Origin: Paralvinella palmiformis
Taxonomy: Eukaryota; Annelida; Polychaeta; Terebellida; Alvinellidae
Direction: 5' to 3'
Assembly: GCA_025642065.1 (NCBI GenBank)
Contig: JAODUP010000084.1
Location: 932,001-996,000, forward strand
DNA length: 64,000 nt
Below, one piece after another: positions 45,236-57,620 of the stretch. The notes below the pieces were generated by a model, which worked only from the letters and a program-made list of their open reading frames with translations, was not told the origin of the DNA and did no database searches. The position numbers and the translations under genes were made by a program. Within the stretch, counting starts at the first letter, position 1. Every line of letters begins with the position of its first letter.

Positions 45236-46755
45236 GTTAATATATACAATAATATGCTGAACTGTTCCAGATAGTGATTGACAACTAGCATACAATGGAA
45301 CTTGATATGCATTTATATCGTACAGAACAATAAATAATGTATATCACTTTGGCCTAGATGTTATCAGCGTTGTAAAGTTATGATTTCGGTTATCATAGTA
45401 CCAGGATGCTGCTACCGCTTAATCCAGATGACAATGTCCAGGATCTTGGATTCCTACGTGTATATTTTAACACCCGTGACTTTGCTTTGATAGGATATTT
45501 ATGTCACAGAAACAGTATCCTACGCTGAACCAATACAAATACAGATAGTTTATCGCTCCTTTTGACAACATTTTAACGTTTGTCGAATTGGATCATGTGA
45601 ACTACACTGGGAAATTTATTCGAGCATGTTATGTCCCGGGGAATGTTGTACTTTGGAATTTTGATTCAGATTCGCCTGCAAACATCTTTTGAAAAATTTA
45701 TTATCTGCCATATTTAGAGATGATGAAAGCAGTAACAGAATCGCATACTTTAACACAATATGATCTTCATCCTAGACAAATATCTAGCTTCAAATTGATC
45801 AAATTTTATTGTAAGTTTATGCTTCATCCGAAAAAATCGTCAAAAAGTCAGGTGTAGAGATAAATTGTTTGTGCACTTTTTGCTTTTTGTGTCGTAAATA
45901 TATATTATATGAGGTCTTAACCATAACATTGTTACGAACTCTCATGACATAATTCGAGACATGTACAGTGATTAGTCATAAACTGAACGGATCGGAACAA
46001 ATTGAAATATTAAATAAGATGTTCTCTCGTAAACTAGACGGAGTTTATTATAGAAGAGGCTATTTGTGGTCCTATTAGATAAGCTACTTGGTAAGATAAA
46101 ACTTTTTTAATAACCGTATTTGATGCGTCAGATTAATTTAATAAAATTTTGCGTTTTGTAATGTAATTATCACAAACTGATTATAAATTCACAGATTAAA
46201 AAAGATCCGTGTTCTGTATTACATTTGAACCAATAACTCTGTCAAAACAGCTAAAATAAACGAAACGAAGGTCGCTTCAAAGAATAAATTAATCCCTTGA
46301 ATAGTGTTAATAGAAAAACCGGTTGCCAGTATTTCAGTTCGATCGAAAGGTCAATCGATCACGATCCCCAAGAAACATAGGAAACACAAGATGCTACACA
46401 TGCTGAACAATAACTTCCAATTAAAAGACCTACCAAGTCTGGAAAGTTAGTATTTCTGAAGTAAATGACTTAAAAAGAATGCTATTAAAATCATACCTTT
46501 ATGAAAATAAAGCTTCCTTGATGCTGTTTGAACTCTCGGAAGTGTTGAATACGGTTGACCACGACGAGCGTGTCTGGTTAGGAATATCTGATAATTTAAC
46601 ATTTCGAAGTAAATATAACGTAACAAACAATTATTTTATTCCCTATCAGATGCACTACCACAATCAAACATATTCTCATTAAAATGATCCTAAAATCCTT
46701 AATTTCCGAACTTTCACGAGCCATTACTGGTGTGTACTACACTCGCTAGGGGTTA
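45235..46755. other. Intergenic stretch, nothing recognised
   Basis: Moderately AT-rich. No domain, RNA or repeat is seen beyond scattered short motifs. Confidence 0.6.
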
Positions 46756-46760
46756 TTGTA

Positions 46761-46768
46761 TGACGTCA
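46761..46768 (+). promoter_or_regulatory. CRE motif upstream of orphan exon
   Basis: A perfect TGACGTCA, 66 bases before the ATG at 46,834, a distance typical of CRE-type promoters. The site being active is inference. Confidence 0.4.
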
Positions 46769-46833
46769 TCTTTGCTAACCATCAAGTAAGGCCACAGCTT
46801 GTTTACAAACGTTCTGACGAGTTGACAGACAAA

Positions 46834-47009
46834 ATGACAGATTCTGACGAAAGTTTTGACATTCTCAGGTATATCAAGCTCTACAACTTTGAACCACACA
46901 CGAAAAAGATCACAGACAGTATCAATTGTGAGGAATTAGCTGCAGCAAGTGCATACATGAACCCAGAGCAGCCATCTGCCGACACCCAGCCCCGGTCGAC
47001 AATTGGCGG
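46834..47009 (+). CDS. Orphan first coding exon, YxFEP-type N-terminus
   Basis: From ATG 46,834 the frame reads MTDSDESFDILRYIKLYNFE and onward through INCEELAAASAYMNPEQ, with acidic, balanced composition unlike nearby chance frames. It ends GG|GTATTT, phase 2. From memory, invertebrate proteins with a P2X7-type cysteine-rich C-terminal domain share such a Y.FEP start, but no cysteine cluster follows here. It is either a decayed copy or a 5' exon whose partners I could not find. The function is unknown. Confidence 0.5.
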
Positions 47010-47227
47010 GTATTTGTTTGTGTTGGTACAAGTAAAAAAACTGGGCCTAAATGCGAGTATTCCCTCCTCCTATCGCATAACTTCATTTAAAATAAATTGG
47101 CATTTGTCTGTACACGGGATCTCCCATATGTGGCCTATACTAGTCTATACAGGGATTTGCCGCCGTCGTCTCGGTGTGTCTTTTTAGTCACTTTTTTGTA
47201 ATTTTCGGGTTGTTGTTGTTGTTTCAG

Positions 47228-47276
47228 GTCGGGTTTTGACGGCAGTTACACGTCCGATGTAATCATTGATATTTGA
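47228..47276 (+). CDS. Possible second exon of the orphan gene
   Basis: After a TTGTTGTTTCAG acceptor, the phase-2 junction reads on as SGFDGSYTSDVIIDI, then TGA at 47,274–47,276, giving a protein of about 75 residues. Acceptor quality and phase are good. The coding sense is weak, so this is tentative. Confidence 0.3.
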
Positions 47277-48142
47277 TGTATGTTTCTTTGTACAATTGTA
47301 TGCGACAGAATACACCATTTTGTATGTTTAATAGAGACAATATGGAACATGTAATACAGGTTAAACAAGGCCACGTGGAGTGTTTGGGGTCTTTGGCAGA
47401 GATGACGTCACATTTCGAAGTTTTCTGAAGATTCTCGATTAAAGTTTCGGCCATGTGAGATTTAAAACCACTGTAACTTTATTTCTAGGAAAAAATTAAT
47501 CTCTGATTGAAATTGATTTTAATAAATAACACTAACATTTTAACTAATTTGGGAAACCTCTTCCTGTGACCTTTAAGACATTGCACACAAATATAGCATC
47601 ACTATTCACACACACGCGGATGGCGCAGTTATATTTATTATATATCAGTTGACTAATCTTACAGCAAAGAAGTGTATCACCACTCTGATCAAATGCTGGA
47701 TAGGAAGAAAAAAAACGTGTTCCAACTCAACGACGAGGAATCTTGTCTCGGTCATTTTCGCATCCCACTTTAGTCATAGTTTATATGTGATGGCATATCG
47801 GAAGTAATGTCCGCATATGTTTGATACGGAATACACCAGCCAGGCTGTTGACTGGTAGGGGGATATGGTGTGGTGAAAATGGCAAGTGGCACCGACCTAT
47901 CGTGGTGAATTGGTGGCCGCAGTACATTCTCCAGAATAGGTAAAATGTTCGGACTTTTCATTCAGCTGTAGCCTGGAATAGACTTAAGGACCATGAGCAT
48001 AATTCTTATAGCTTTGTTGTTGCACTGTTGCTGGATATAACTTTATGTGAGCTTTTCTCACTTATTTCCAACAATTTGCTTCCGATCTAAAGTACTTAAG
48101 AATGGCATGTTGGAGAGTGATCAATATAAAGTTTGATTATTG

Positions 48143-48190
<48 letters not shown>

Positions 48191-48743
48191 ACCTTGGCAC
48201 AAACTTTCGCCATTTAGCGAGCCATTATTATTTTTGGTCATAACTATTTACCAACACACAATTGTCCTTTATAATTTGTACCTTATAATGAGTACTTTTT
48301 GTACTCATTTGTATGTTTCAAATGGCTGTTGTCAACCACTCTTACACCATACCATAATAGCTATACTCTTACATGTGTGTGTGTTTAGTTTGTATATGTG
48401 TGTATGGGTACGCCAGCACGACCGTTTCTGTCCGTGTACGTACGAGTGCCCGACAATCGCTGATTGCTCTCAAGTGATCACTTGATCAATAAATATAAAC
48501 ACAATTTTATAGCCGGTCTTTCGTACCATCAGATGGGCCTCCGTCTAACATCTGAGAATGAACATCGATTGAAGTATTCAGATGAAGGCTACTCTTGTCT
48601 GATGGTTATTTGTTCTAATAAAACAAGTTGTTACCTGTTTGATTAGCGTTTGAAAGAGAGTTATACAGACACATACAAATCACTTTAGTTGCAGAGAGTT
48701 GGCTTAACGTTACTATATCAGTGACAAACGTGAATATCTAGCG

Positions 48744-48778
<35 letters not shown>

Positions 48779-48825
48779 CCTTGTGTTAAAGTGGTGTCTG
48801 GATCAAGCCGAACTTATATATAGTC
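47277..48825. other. Intergenic stretch with AT repeats
   Basis: AT repeats lie at 48,146–48,187 and 48,748–48,774. No recognisable gene. Confidence 0.6.
48146..48187. repeat. (AT)n microsatellite
   Basis: About 20 AT units. Confidence 0.95.
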
Positions 48826-48829
48826 GGGA

Positions 48830-49299
48830 ACGCTACCACTCTCCAAACTGGTCCAGAAGAACGTTTACAACGAATGCTTCCGGTCTCGGCTTCTTGTTTG
48901 ATTTAAGCCCATGCCTTCCGTCGGGATGGCATGACGTACGGATCCGGCCGGCAACACGGATCTCCGCCCTTACCGTGGCTCGTTCTGGCTGATCCAGAGC
49001 ACACAATCGTTCGTTCTCTGACGTACGTACTGCGTGCGCTCCACCTAGTCTCGTTGTAGCGAAAGCAGTGAAAGAAAGGTACACACAGCGCTCTCTGGAT
49101 CCGAGGAAGATACTGAGAGTCCTGACGGCGTTCGTGACTATATTCAACTTGGTTCCTTGGCCTGGATTATTCGGTTGTTTACATTACGGATAACTGATAT
49201 ATCCTGATATTCGGTACTAAATACCAAAATTAGATTTTCAGGTGTTAATTTTCCTGATTAGCTTCTTGTTGTCTGGGACCAAAGTGTGAAGATCACAAG
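48830..49299 (+). promoter_or_regulatory. CpG-rich promoter region and 5' UTR of SH3BGRL
   Basis: About 300 bases rich in CpG (CCGTCGGG, GATCCGGCCGGCAACACGG, GACGTACGTACTGCGTGCGC) stand out from AT-rich surroundings just before the SH3BGRL start codon. No clear TATA box. The transcription start is not determined. Confidence 0.5.
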
Positions 49300-49344
49300 A
49301 TGGTGATCAAACTATATGTTTCTCGAACATCTGGAAATGTACTG
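49300..49344 (+). CDS. SH3BGRL: SH3BGRL exon 1
   Basis: Fifteen codons from ATG (context ACAAGATGG) to CTG|GTGAGT, phase 0. Confidence 0.9.
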
Positions 49345-49452
49345 GTGAGTACTCTCTCTCCCTCTCTAACGATAAATATATAGATGGATGGATATAGAGA
49401 GAGACTAGTTAAGAAATCTAACCACTTCACAGAATACATTTAGCTAAATGGA

Positions 49453-49493
<41 letters not shown>

Positions 49494-49494
49494 G

Positions 49495-49590
<96 letters not shown>

Positions 49591-50451
49591 GTGTGTGTAT
49601 GTGTGTGTATAAATATACTTTCATTTTTATTCTAGATGAAAGTTCAACAAGAACACATAAAGCGTATTTTTGATGTTAAACGTATCCAATATAAGGAAGT
49701 AGATGTGGCTGATCCAAGTCAAAGAGATGAGAAGTTATTTATGCAGGAGACACTAAAACTCTCAGATGATGAAATGGTAGCTCTACCTCCACAAATATTT
49801 AAAGGCCAAAGCTACAGAGGGGTGAGTTAGAATCAGCCAAAATTCATGAGAATTGCTTTAAAGTGTCCTACCACCCACGATAAAATGAGCCGAAAACCTT
49901 CTGAATTGATCAAAAACGTTATGATATTGGGGGGGGGGGTGTTCCGGGTACTTGACCCCTCGCTTTGGTACTCGAATATGTCGAGTGTCGTACGCTCTAG
50001 TATTTAGTTTATCGATGATCATCGATCTTTATATGATTTTGCACTACATCCCACAAACAGGTCGCACTGGGATTCGAACCTTGATCTCCAGGTTTGCAAC
50101 GCCCCATTTTATCCACTCTACCATCATGACGTCTGATTGGCTGTGAGACTTAGATTTACACACACACACTCGTCATATAGATATCACTGTTCGAATCTCG
50201 GCGTGGGCATATCTGAAGGGTGTTTCATCTTTAACTTCACTTCATTACATTTGGAGATCGCTCGGCCCATTTAGCCTACCATGTGCACAAAAGTGACTGT
50301 AAAACATCAATCTTCATCACATAGATTTCTATTCCAGTTTCATACATATTATGTTTAATTGTATTCCGAGATCTGTCTTGTTTACTTCGCCTTGTTTACT
50401 ATCACTGTGCCCATCAAGCGATTTGTGTAAATAAATATGGCCAAACGCAAT

Positions 50452-50534
<83 letters not shown>

Positions 50535-50566
50535 TTGTGTGTGTGTTGTAGTATGTATGTATGTTG

Positions 50567-50642
<76 letters not shown>

Positions 50643-51101
50643 AACATCGTTCAGATGTTATTTCTTATGTGATTTCTATTCGTTTTAATGTTATTATGTT
50701 TAGTCATCAGAGATGAATGAGTATTTGTAATTTATTCGTACATTAGTTTCGACTTGAGGTGTTCTCGACATTTTGTTCAAGTACAAAAACTGTATAGATT
50801 AGCCCTAAACGTTTTCCTTGTAATGTAGTCTGGCAATGTTAATTGAAACACCTTTGAGCTCTGGTTCAAGATGGATTTTGTGTTCTTGTTGTCTGTAATC
50901 CAGTTACCTGTACTTTATCGTCGCTTTTTTATAATCACGAATAGCGATTGACTATTAACCTGCGTTCTATTTGTTTCCGTGTATTAGGATTACAACACAT
51001 TCCTACAAGCGGTAGAGAGTGAACACCTATTCAAATATCTGGACATGGAAGTTCCAACAGATGAGGTGGAATATCAGAGAAAACACGAAGCAAAAGCTTA
51101 G
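49300..51101 (+). CDS. SH3BGRL: SH3BGRL, SH3-domain-binding glutamate-rich-like protein (complete, 3 exons)
   Basis: Exons 49,300–49,344, 49,636–49,821 and 50,988–51,101 join in phase 0 into 114 residues, the length known for vertebrate SH3BGRL. It starts MVIKLYVSRTSGNVL, as the family does (MVIR-Y). The middle carries IQYKEVDVADPSQRDE and the SH3-binding-type motif ALPPQIFKGQSYRGDY. It ends KHEAKA. The family has a thioredoxin/glutaredoxin fold without the CxxC redox pair, and there is no cysteine here. SH3BGRL and SH3BGRL2 cannot be told apart for an invertebrate copy. Confidence 0.93.
49345..49635 (+). other. SH3BGRL intron 1, mostly microsatellite
   Basis: A 291-bp intron. A compound repeat runs GT (about 49,457–49,491), CT (49,497–49,527), AT (49,540–49,587), then GT again, filling nearly half of it. 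Confidence 0.9.
49636..49821 (+). CDS. SH3BGRL: SH3BGRL exon 2
   Basis: Sixty-two codons between a TTTATTCTAG acceptor and a GGG|GTGAGT donor. They contain the core of the fold and LPPQIF. Confidence 0.93.
49870..50150 (-). mobile_element. tRNA-headed SINE, partly related to family A
   Basis: On the minus strand: GATGGTAGAGTGGATAAAAT (A box), then AGGTTCGAATCCCAG (B box) and TTTGTGGGATGTAG. Its far end shares CCACCCACGAT…GAGCCGA with SINE family A. It lies in SH3BGRL intron 2 and contains a G run near 49,930. Confidence 0.6.
50170..50322 (+). mobile_element. SINE family C copy
   Basis: It shows GTTCGAATCTCGG (B box), ATCTGAAGGGTGTTTCATC, TCATTACATTTGGAG, CCATTTAGCCTACCAT and GTGCACAAAAGTGAC in the same order as the copy at 60,306. 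Confidence 0.75.
50455..50641. repeat. Compound CT–AT–GT microsatellite in SH3BGRL intron 2
   Basis: CT (about 16 units), AT (about 12), GT (about 10), a short interruption, then about 35 GT units. Confidence 0.95.
50988..51101 (+). CDS. SH3BGRL: SH3BGRL exon 3 (last)
   Basis: The acceptor is GTGTATTAG. It encodes DYNTFLQAVESEHLFKYLDM to a TAG at 51,099–51,101. Confidence 0.92.
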   Translation, partial: DYNTFLQAVESEHLFKYLDMEVPTDEVEYQRKHEAKA

Positions 51102-51588
51102 CGATATATAAATGCCAGTAACAGCTAAATTACAGGTGTGGATCCGTAGTTCTTGTTTGATTACGTTTCAGTGAAGACAAGTGAAAAATCTACATTTTTA
51201 ATATCGGCCGGAATTCTTGTCTTCTGTAGATTTTGTTGATGACTAAGATCTAGTACACATCTGATCCAGACGTCCAATGACTAGGTTGACTAAATTAGAG
51301 GGTCATATACCGAATCTTTTATTTTATTTATATTTATTTGTTTACATGTAATATACCTTGAGCTATATTTGGTCGAAATCCACACTTTCGCACATCGAAT
51401 TTATCACCGAACCATTAAAATAAATATATTAATCAATTTTATATAATGATAAGTGTCTATAGCCAATTCAGTTTGCATATTCATTAGTTTCCAGTTTATT
51501 GGGCAGCTTCAATAATTCTTATGCGCATTCTTCTTTCCTTTAAACATGCATCAGTCTTATAGAGATGTAAAGAATGTTTGCTGTAAAT

Positions 51589-51594
51589 AATAAA
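51589..51594 (+). terminator. AATAAA polyadenylation signal, SH3BGRL
   Basis: Canonical signal followed by ATGTTGCGTG. An earlier AATAAA at 51,419–51,424 is an alternative. Confidence 0.45.
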
Positions 51595-52373
51595 ATGTTG
51601 CGTGATTACCAAAAATTGTCATCTTATGCGAGAAATTACTTCATCCTATTCCTAATTTGTAGGTAAAACGTAAACAAAACGACCCGAGCTTGAAACAAAT
51701 GATAGCCTGTTGGTGTAAATTGTCGTTGATTGGCAGATAGAGAAATGTATTAACACTATTTATTAAGATGGTTTCGTTGCGAAATGAAAGGGCGCAAGCA
51801 AAGATTTACGTAAATACAATTCTAAATGTTATAGATGACGATAAAACAGTTTTGGCTTACCTTTTAATAATGTCCCTGTATTGACTTTTAATCGTATTTG
51901 ATTGTCACCCAAGTTATTATCAACTAATTATCAGGTTGTTTCTAAGGTAACTCAGGTTATATCAATCATAGCCTATGGAGATAACATATTTAATATACTA
52001 TGACCACCAATTAGCTGGATACATTCGACCGAACCTGTACTTAGTACGTGTAATTGTTCAATGTCATATCGAATGGGATTTCTAGTGTTGAGAATTGAGT
52101 GTACATCCCACTTAAAACATCCTCACACAGGAATGTTGACTTCTATTTTAGATTAAGTCGTCTAACATCAGGTGACATGTTGTTCATATTTATGTGTATT
52201 TATTAATAACGTTTATTATTTAACTATTGTACTAGTTTTGTGTATACTGTCTCTGACGATGTATGGTATAATATACTATATCAGTAATTCAGTGATGTTT
52301 CCGACCAAGTGCCAAAAATTGTAGATAATGTTTTGTTGTGCTTTTTAATTCATAAAATGACTGAAATAGGTTG

Positions 52374-52446
<73 letters not shown>
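52374..52446. repeat. (AT)36 microsatellite
   Basis: The longest uninterrupted AT tract in the window, about 73 bases. Confidence 0.97.
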
Positions 52447-52447
<1 letters not shown>

Positions 52448-53423
52448 CTAATCGTCTATGTGTAGTTGTGGTAAATAATTTCAATGTGAGCAATAAAATG
52501 AAACATCTGAAAGCGTTATACTAATCCATTTTGTCCATTGATGCATTTATAATCGAATTGTTTATAACTGAAATGATTTGTAATCGAAACACTGTGTCAT
52601 GTTTAATGATATTTATCCTAAAACTTATAACGCCCATAAATAAAGCAATTGCACTTATACAGTATCCTCAAGATATTATCGTAGCGAACTCGAAGTATAC
52701 TTCATCACGAATCTGTTTCTCATTACAATTAACGCAGAAAAAAACCCATTCAAATAAACTTACATTACATAATAGCATTTATTACAATTTATGTTATCGA
52801 ATATTTATAGTTATCCTTAAATACAATAAATAGTATGGGTAATATTTCACGCACCCTATTCAATATTTAAAACAAAACAGCCTCCGATTTAGTCGAATAG
52901 ACTTTTTGCACGTCGGAAAGTTGCACAAATATTTATATATTTATACTGTATTTGTTAGGTGGAAATGAGATAAAGTAATATAAATATACACATTTAAATG
53001 GAAACAGATCTGATGGAAATTATTTTAGTAACTAACATACCTTTCGGTATACAGAAATTATGTAACATTGTTATGAAACGTAGAACAAATACTACAAAAA
53101 TATATTTTCATGAGAATAAATAAATATTTAATCATGTAATTCATCACGAATATTACAGTCTTAGTATGTAGAATTCAGTTTCTCCAGCCACTTATAAATT
53201 ACATTCGGAATCATATAGTAGTGTAAATTGTCGGCAATAATTTTACCGGATTTCTGAATTCTGTGAACGCAATAAAAGACTGATCCAGGTGTTTTAATGC
53301 ACTGTGCTCATCTCGATGATCTTACTGTGGGCCAAGAAAGCTCTATTTTATAAATATTTGACTGATATACTGGTGAATAATTACCGACAGATTAAGCAAA
53401 TTATTTGTATCCAAAATATGACA

Positions 53424-53426
<3 letters not shown>

Positions 53427-53489
<63 letters not shown>
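53427..53489. repeat. (CA)n microsatellite
   Basis: About 31 uninterrupted CA units. Confidence 0.97.
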
Positions 53490-53777
53490 ATATGGTGAGG
53501 TAAAAAAGTGATAATGCTAATTTATATTTATATATATATATATGTCGACTGGTAATAATATATTTAATTAGATTATTTAATATATGCTTCTACCACAAAT
53601 CAAAGGAAGCAACTAGGAAACTAACCTTAGAAAAATAAGTCTTATTAGTAACTTTATAGATTACAAAAACAGCAACAAATTAAGTTAATGCGCTTATGAT
53701 TTCTCGGTTGGATTATACAAGGCAATGCATTATTATTATTAAATTCATTCCCCTGTTTCTCTCTAATTAACCACACC

Positions 53778-54100
53778 CACTGAGTTCAAAACTGTGCTGC
53801 ACGATCTGGTGATACGGACATATAGCATACAATCATAACAATGCCAGTTTTGTTTCAGCTGCACAAGTTTCCTGAACCTTTCAGATCACTATACAATATC
53901 CTATTTCACACATTTAGAGTACTGACTGGAACAGCACAACTGTATTTGAGTAATCTAATCCAAAACTACAACCAGCGATACTGCTACCATATCAATCCTG
54001 TTCGTTTTTTAGGATGTCACACAACGATACACGAATAGAAATATTTCCAAGAATAAAATACCAGGGTGTGGGAATAAATCGCGTGATCAAATTAAATCTA
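53778..54100 (+). pseudogene. Reverse-transcriptase C-terminal remnant (CR1-like non-LTR element)
   Basis: Plus-strand frames read VQNCAARSGD, then LHKFPEPFRSLYNILFHTFR and GTAQLYLSNLIQNYNQRY. These align by eye to the family pattern QN-AARL … LHWLPV-RI-YKILLLTFK … G-AP-YL-DL. Frames shift and stops intervene. No catalytic box is present. Confidence 0.7.
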
Positions 54101-54431
54101 CAACAAATAATTTAGCTCACTTATGATATTTACAAATTACAGTATCTGTGTGTTTTGTATAAGATGTATTGTGTGATATAGAGCATGCTTTAATTCAGTT
54201 TTTAGTGTAAGTTAAGTGGCTTATATATCTAGAAACCCACGTCGATTAAGATGCTATTTGAAAACTGTAACTATTAACCTTTTTACAGTAACACAGGAAT
54301 GTTGATGACATTGTTTTGACATCACAATCATCAATGGTACTTATTGTATGACTGTAAGAAATGGCATGATATACATGTTAAATACAATGTAAAGAAACAC
54401 TCGGTGTTTATTTGATATTCATATATGTATG

Positions 54432-54475
<44 letters not shown>

Positions 54476-56045
54476 AGGAACAGGTGCTCTATTCATTATA
54501 TTACCGTAAAAAGTACGTTTTATACGTGTTTCTTGACATGAATCGTGCATTAAATCTATTGATTTGTACTGCGGGATGCTTGTGTTTAACCAAATAATTC
54601 GTTCATATATTTCATACCAATTAGTATACTATCTATTGTAGTTGGACAGATATAATTCCAAACAACAGTTCACCGACATGTTATAATATTGTGAGTATAG
54701 AACCTTGGGTAACTTTATTTTGAACATTGGAACACTTTATGGGCCGTTGAGTGTGAATCAGTTTAAAAGTTATTGTTTCAGTTACTGCGTCAGGAACCAA
54801 GAAACGTGTAATGGAAGCTAGGCCTAGGGGGTAATTTTTTTATATCTTTATGGGTGCAATCCGGCAGGGGGGCGACAGTGGCATATTTAATTACAACAAA
54901 AGCGAATCCAGAATATAACAAACATATGTAAGAGATCTATAAACAACAACAGAGCAATAAAAGATCAGTAAATTTAAGCTTATTAAAATGATTGTGATAT
55001 TTTTTTAGAATATGAATTGAGGTTTTATTTTTATTTTCTTCTAGGTATAAATCCATAAAACAAAACACGAAACCTTTTTCTGGTAGCAATTTGAGAGGCT
55101 AAGTCTAAATGGTCTATATTATGACTGGTTCTTCCCTTAACAAGCCATTATCTCTGATCAATATTGTCTTCGTATGTAGATGTCTAGCTATGGTCTGTCT
55201 TTATATGTGACAATTAGGAAGACCCAACTAGCTCGCAATGTCTTCGTAGATAGAACCGCACATAATAATAAGTAAATATATTGCATCATGTTGAAACATA
55301 TTATAACTGGAAAAGAACCAACTAAAATATTAGTTATAAGAGGTATGTTATTTACTTATCATGATTATCGTTAAACGGAGGTATTATATATTTACCTTTA
55401 TTATCGCCCAATATGGCACTAACCCATAGTCTAGTGATACACTACAGTGATACTGATACTATCAGTGATAGTCTACACTGACTGACTGACTCAGTCAGTT
55501 ACTGTAACTAACTCAGTCCGATAGGAGGGTTAGATTGATCTATATTCTATTTCTAGCTCTATTGTATTAATGATTCACCGAAGATACGAATGCAAGATAT
55601 GTAGACTTCTATATTATAAAAATAATAATCTAAAGAATTTTTAAACCATGATTCAACAAAGTTACGTCTTTAGCAGTTTAGGACCTAGTTATGACACTGA
55701 TAATATTATAATTATATATGTCACTATGTGTGTTTTGGGATATTACAGATATATGCCCTGGAGCATCGGAAACCTGTTTGCTGTCGCTAAAGGTCCGAGC
55801 TCCTGATAGCGCTGAGAGGAATTGATACCTCAGGCCATTGCTATAGGGCACAGACTCTTATAAGGGGGTTTGTTAATTTCATGCATGATTTACTGCAGGA
55901 CATATGGTTGCTGCAGAGTGCGCGGATCTTTATATCCTCGTCTGAGCATCCAAAACATGCCAAATTAGTGCTCAGTCCTCGACTTTTTACCACCAGCATA
56001 CACGGTTCCAACCAGTGACCTGAAAGTAAACTTTTCAGGTCAGTC
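54101..56045. other. Intergenic stretch, no gene recognised
   Basis: An AT repeat lies at 54,435–54,472, and a run of short repeats (GACTGACTGACTCAGTCAG) near 55,480–55,500. A 73-codon cysteine-containing open frame on the minus strand (55,841–56,062) is unrecognised. Confidence 0.5.
54435..54472. repeat. (AT)n microsatellite
   Basis: About 18 AT units after ATGTATGTATGT. Confidence 0.95.
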
Positions 56046-56049
56046 GGTT

Positions 56050-56545
56050 CGATGCTTGGCACCTTATTTAACCTGTAAGAACTTCTTAAAGAAGGTTACT
56101 CTAAGGTGCTTGACAATAAATAATTCTATGGATGTAACAGATTTACATCTTTAAAAATACATAATTCTTTCCAGCCAAATACATAATATATTCAGCTAGG
56201 AAAAGCTGAAACAAAAAGATTAGTTTTTATCTTCTTTTTAAAGGTATCAGGGGTCTTTCACTTTCTGATGGTTACTGGAAGATTATTCCATAAGGTTGCA
56301 GCAGCCTTTCTGAAACATCTATTACTGTATGTCACTCCACATGTTGTTGGTACGGCTAAGCATTAAATGCTCCAGACTCAGACCGTAGAGACCTTGTTGG
56401 CTGATACGGTACGACAAGTTCCTCTAAGTACTGAGGGGCAGTCCCTTGAAGTGCCTTAAAAGTGTACATCAAAATCTTGTACTGCGACCTATATATAACT
56501 GGAAGCCAATGCAAGGAGTTCCCGATAGAGCTGTCTGTAGGTTAC
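56050..56545 (-). pseudogene. Reverse-transcriptase C-terminal remnant, minus strand
   Basis: It reads NSLHWLPVIYRSQYKILMYT, then FKALQGTAPQYLEELVVPYQ; after a frameshift, NRCFRKAAATLWNNLPVTIR and TFKKKIKTNLFVSAF. This is the C-terminal end of a CR1/L2-type RT, similar in order to the element at 63,139. Stops and a frameshift make it dead. Confidence 0.82.
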
Positions 56546-57294
56546 ATGTATATCAGCTCCATGGGTCATTTTCATACATGTAATCTCATTTGTTCATAAG
56601 AATTAAGATGCAATGGGAAGACAACCATTACTGGTTACACTGTTCCTACAATTTATATTATTGTCATTAGTTCAAATTTTAATTTATGTTTGTTAAAATT
56701 GAATAGAAATTGTGAATAGATATGTCTACATCTATTATTATTCAGATCAGGTTCCCCGTTATTATTGACCAACTTGTAAGCTATTTTCAATTGTTTCATT
56801 TATTTTATTTATAAGTTGTTTTTGTTTACAATTCACAAAGCTGGTCAAGATTGCAAACATCGCATTACTTCTGTGTTTTGACAGGCATAATTAATCACTA
56901 ATTGATTAAGTAAAAGGGAATTAAACATTTATTATCCAAATAAAGCACACAAATAACAGTATATATATATATATATATATAGATACATGTATATCAATAG
57001 TTATTCATGCACCACACAAAACAATAAGAAATGTGCTCACATGTTCACCAGCCTAACTCTGCACCACCACAAACTTCACGATAGCAAGAGATGAACTTGA
57101 CTGGTTTCTCTAGGCCCAAAATTGTTACACAGCTTGGTCTGGATAGGATAAAAGTTGAAGAAAATCCTCTCAGGAGATCAAATAGACCAGGATTCACATC
57201 CTTACATGTTATCTACACTCTATATGGTAGATGCAGACTGGTTGGGTGTTATGGCCTTGGCCTGATCAAATTGTTTCTGCATTTTGGCTTTGTG

Positions 57295-57620
57295 TCATTG
57301 AAGACATTCTTCTATGAAGAGTGTAACCCAAGCATCATATGCATCAGCAATGCTAGTTTGGTCGGAATGTAGGTAATCCAGATCATGTGCAACAGGCAAA
57401 AGGTTGTCTATGAGTATGAGGTTCTTGGCCTCATGAGTCCAACTTTCTTGATGATGTTGGTAGATGAGGACCTTATGTTGAGTGATGAGCATGAGTAGCA
57501 ATGGTATGTTCTTAATGAATGTCTTCATACACTTCAGCTGACTATTCCACCAGGTGGCACCAATGAGCTGAGGCTTTACTGTACTCTGAAAAGAATGTTC
57601 AAGCCAAACTGCGGCATGAT
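57295..57620 (-). pseudogene. hAT-like transposase remnant
   Basis: The minus frame reads PQLIGATWWNSQLKCMKTF, then DNLLPVAHDLDYLHSDQTSI and ADAYDAWVTL. It recalls hAT-family domestic and mobile transposases (TRWNS motif; a later LD-LQSD--SIADA--W stretch), with the motif arginine replaced by tryptophan. Neighbouring DNA shows no intact rest. Family assignment is from memory of motif order. Confidence 0.6.

Larger units (their letters stand above)
51600..53770. other. Intergenic AT-rich DNA
   Basis: Contains a very long AT repeat (52,374–52,446) and a CA repeat (53,427–53,489). No gene recognised. Confidence 0.6.

Noticed and set aside
46756..46833. Upstream start of the orphan exon in the same frame
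   Set aside because: It would place the CRE inside coding sequence; the ATG at 46,834 begins the protein-like part.
55841..56062. 73-codon minus-strand frame with several cysteines
   Set aside because: Cysteine spacing fits no module I know and it abuts a retrotransposon remnant; left unannotated.
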